Part shown: positions 5,665 to 5,691 of the stretch, piece after piece
Position numbering within the stretch: position 1 is the first letter of the stretch
How the letters are laid out: each line of letters starts with the position of its first letter
From: Frankiales bacterium
GTDB taxonomy: Bacteria; Actinomycetota; Actinomycetes; Mycobacteriales; SCTD01
NCBI GenBank assembly: GCA_025965735.1
Contig: JAOPWK010000164.1
Coordinates: forward strand, 1-5,691
Reading direction: 5' to 3'
Length of the DNA: 5,691 nt
Position numbers and translations under genes: made by a program
The notes under the pieces: model-generated
The model's input: the letters and a program-made list of their open reading frames with translations, nothing else
Told to the model about the DNA's origin: nothing
Databases searched by the model: none

Positions 5665-5691
5665 TAGCGCCGCCCGGGTGAGCGGCCGGCC
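5664..5691 (-). CDS. ftsW: C-terminal tail of probable FtsW (only 8 complete codons in window)
   Basis: Reading the minus strand in the frame ending at TAG 5666-5664 gives AGRSPGRR and a stop that overlaps the murG GTG by one base (TAGTG). This short basic tail has no diagnostic motif. The call rests on the strongly conserved ftsW-murG order and on the overlapping stop/start. FtsW is the polytopic SEDS peptidoglycan polymerase of the divisome. The sequence upstream of 5691 would settle it. Confidence 0.5.

Noticed and set aside
4610..5691. GGTAGH instead of the E. coli GGTGGH in MurG as a possible defect
   Set aside because: GGTAGHVEP is the usual form in actinobacterial MurG.
1..5691. Mobile elements, CRISPR arrays, tRNA or rRNA genes
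   Set aside because: No transposase or integrase-like translation, no regularly spaced repeats, no target-site duplications and no RNA gene signature were seen.

Overview
The window is high-GC, dense actinobacterial chromosome. It covers the downstream half of a division and cell wall (dcw) cluster. The main genes run on the minus strand, so they are transcribed from high to low coordinates: ftsW (only its last codons), murG, murC, ftsQ, a PAS-GGDEF diguanylate cyclase gene, and ftsZ (first 178 codons; the 3' part lies beyond position 1). One plus-strand gene, encoding a helix-turn-helix plus DUF2087 protein, sits between the cyclase and ftsZ. The very strong GC bias, the GTG starts, the murG-murC-ftsQ order and the actinobacterial sequence of FtsZ (AGEGGGTGTGG and DRQVSVLD) all point to an actinomycete. 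Genus cannot be decided from this window.

Layout: 5664-5691 is the ftsW tail, whose stop shares one base with the murG GTG. murG (4582-5664) overlaps murC (3203-4585) by 4 bases (ATGA). A 49-base gap leads to ftsQ (2368-3153), and about 27-30 bases later the PAS-GGDEF gene follows on the same strand. This looks like one transcription unit. The cyclase gene then converges on the DUF2087 gene (786-1367) with only 10 bases between stop codons. A 251-base divergent intergenic region (535-785) separates the DUF2087 gene from ftsZ. It holds a candidate ftsZ promoter, a 12-base palindrome inside that promoter, a 12-bp stem-loop in the ftsZ leader, and a 13-base tandem repeat just upstream of the DUF2087 gene.

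Together the genes make and use lipid II at the division site. MurC starts the UDP-MurNAc peptide, MurG completes lipid II, FtsW polymerises it, FtsQ is the bitopic divisome scaffold, and FtsZ forms the ring. The unusual part is that ftsQ and ftsZ, normally neighbours in actinobacteria, are split by a c-di-GMP synthase and an opposite-strand putative regulator. I see no sign of mobile elements, CRISPR or RNA genes. The window is otherwise an ordinary housekeeping region, and the ftsQ-ftsZ interval is the part worth a second look.
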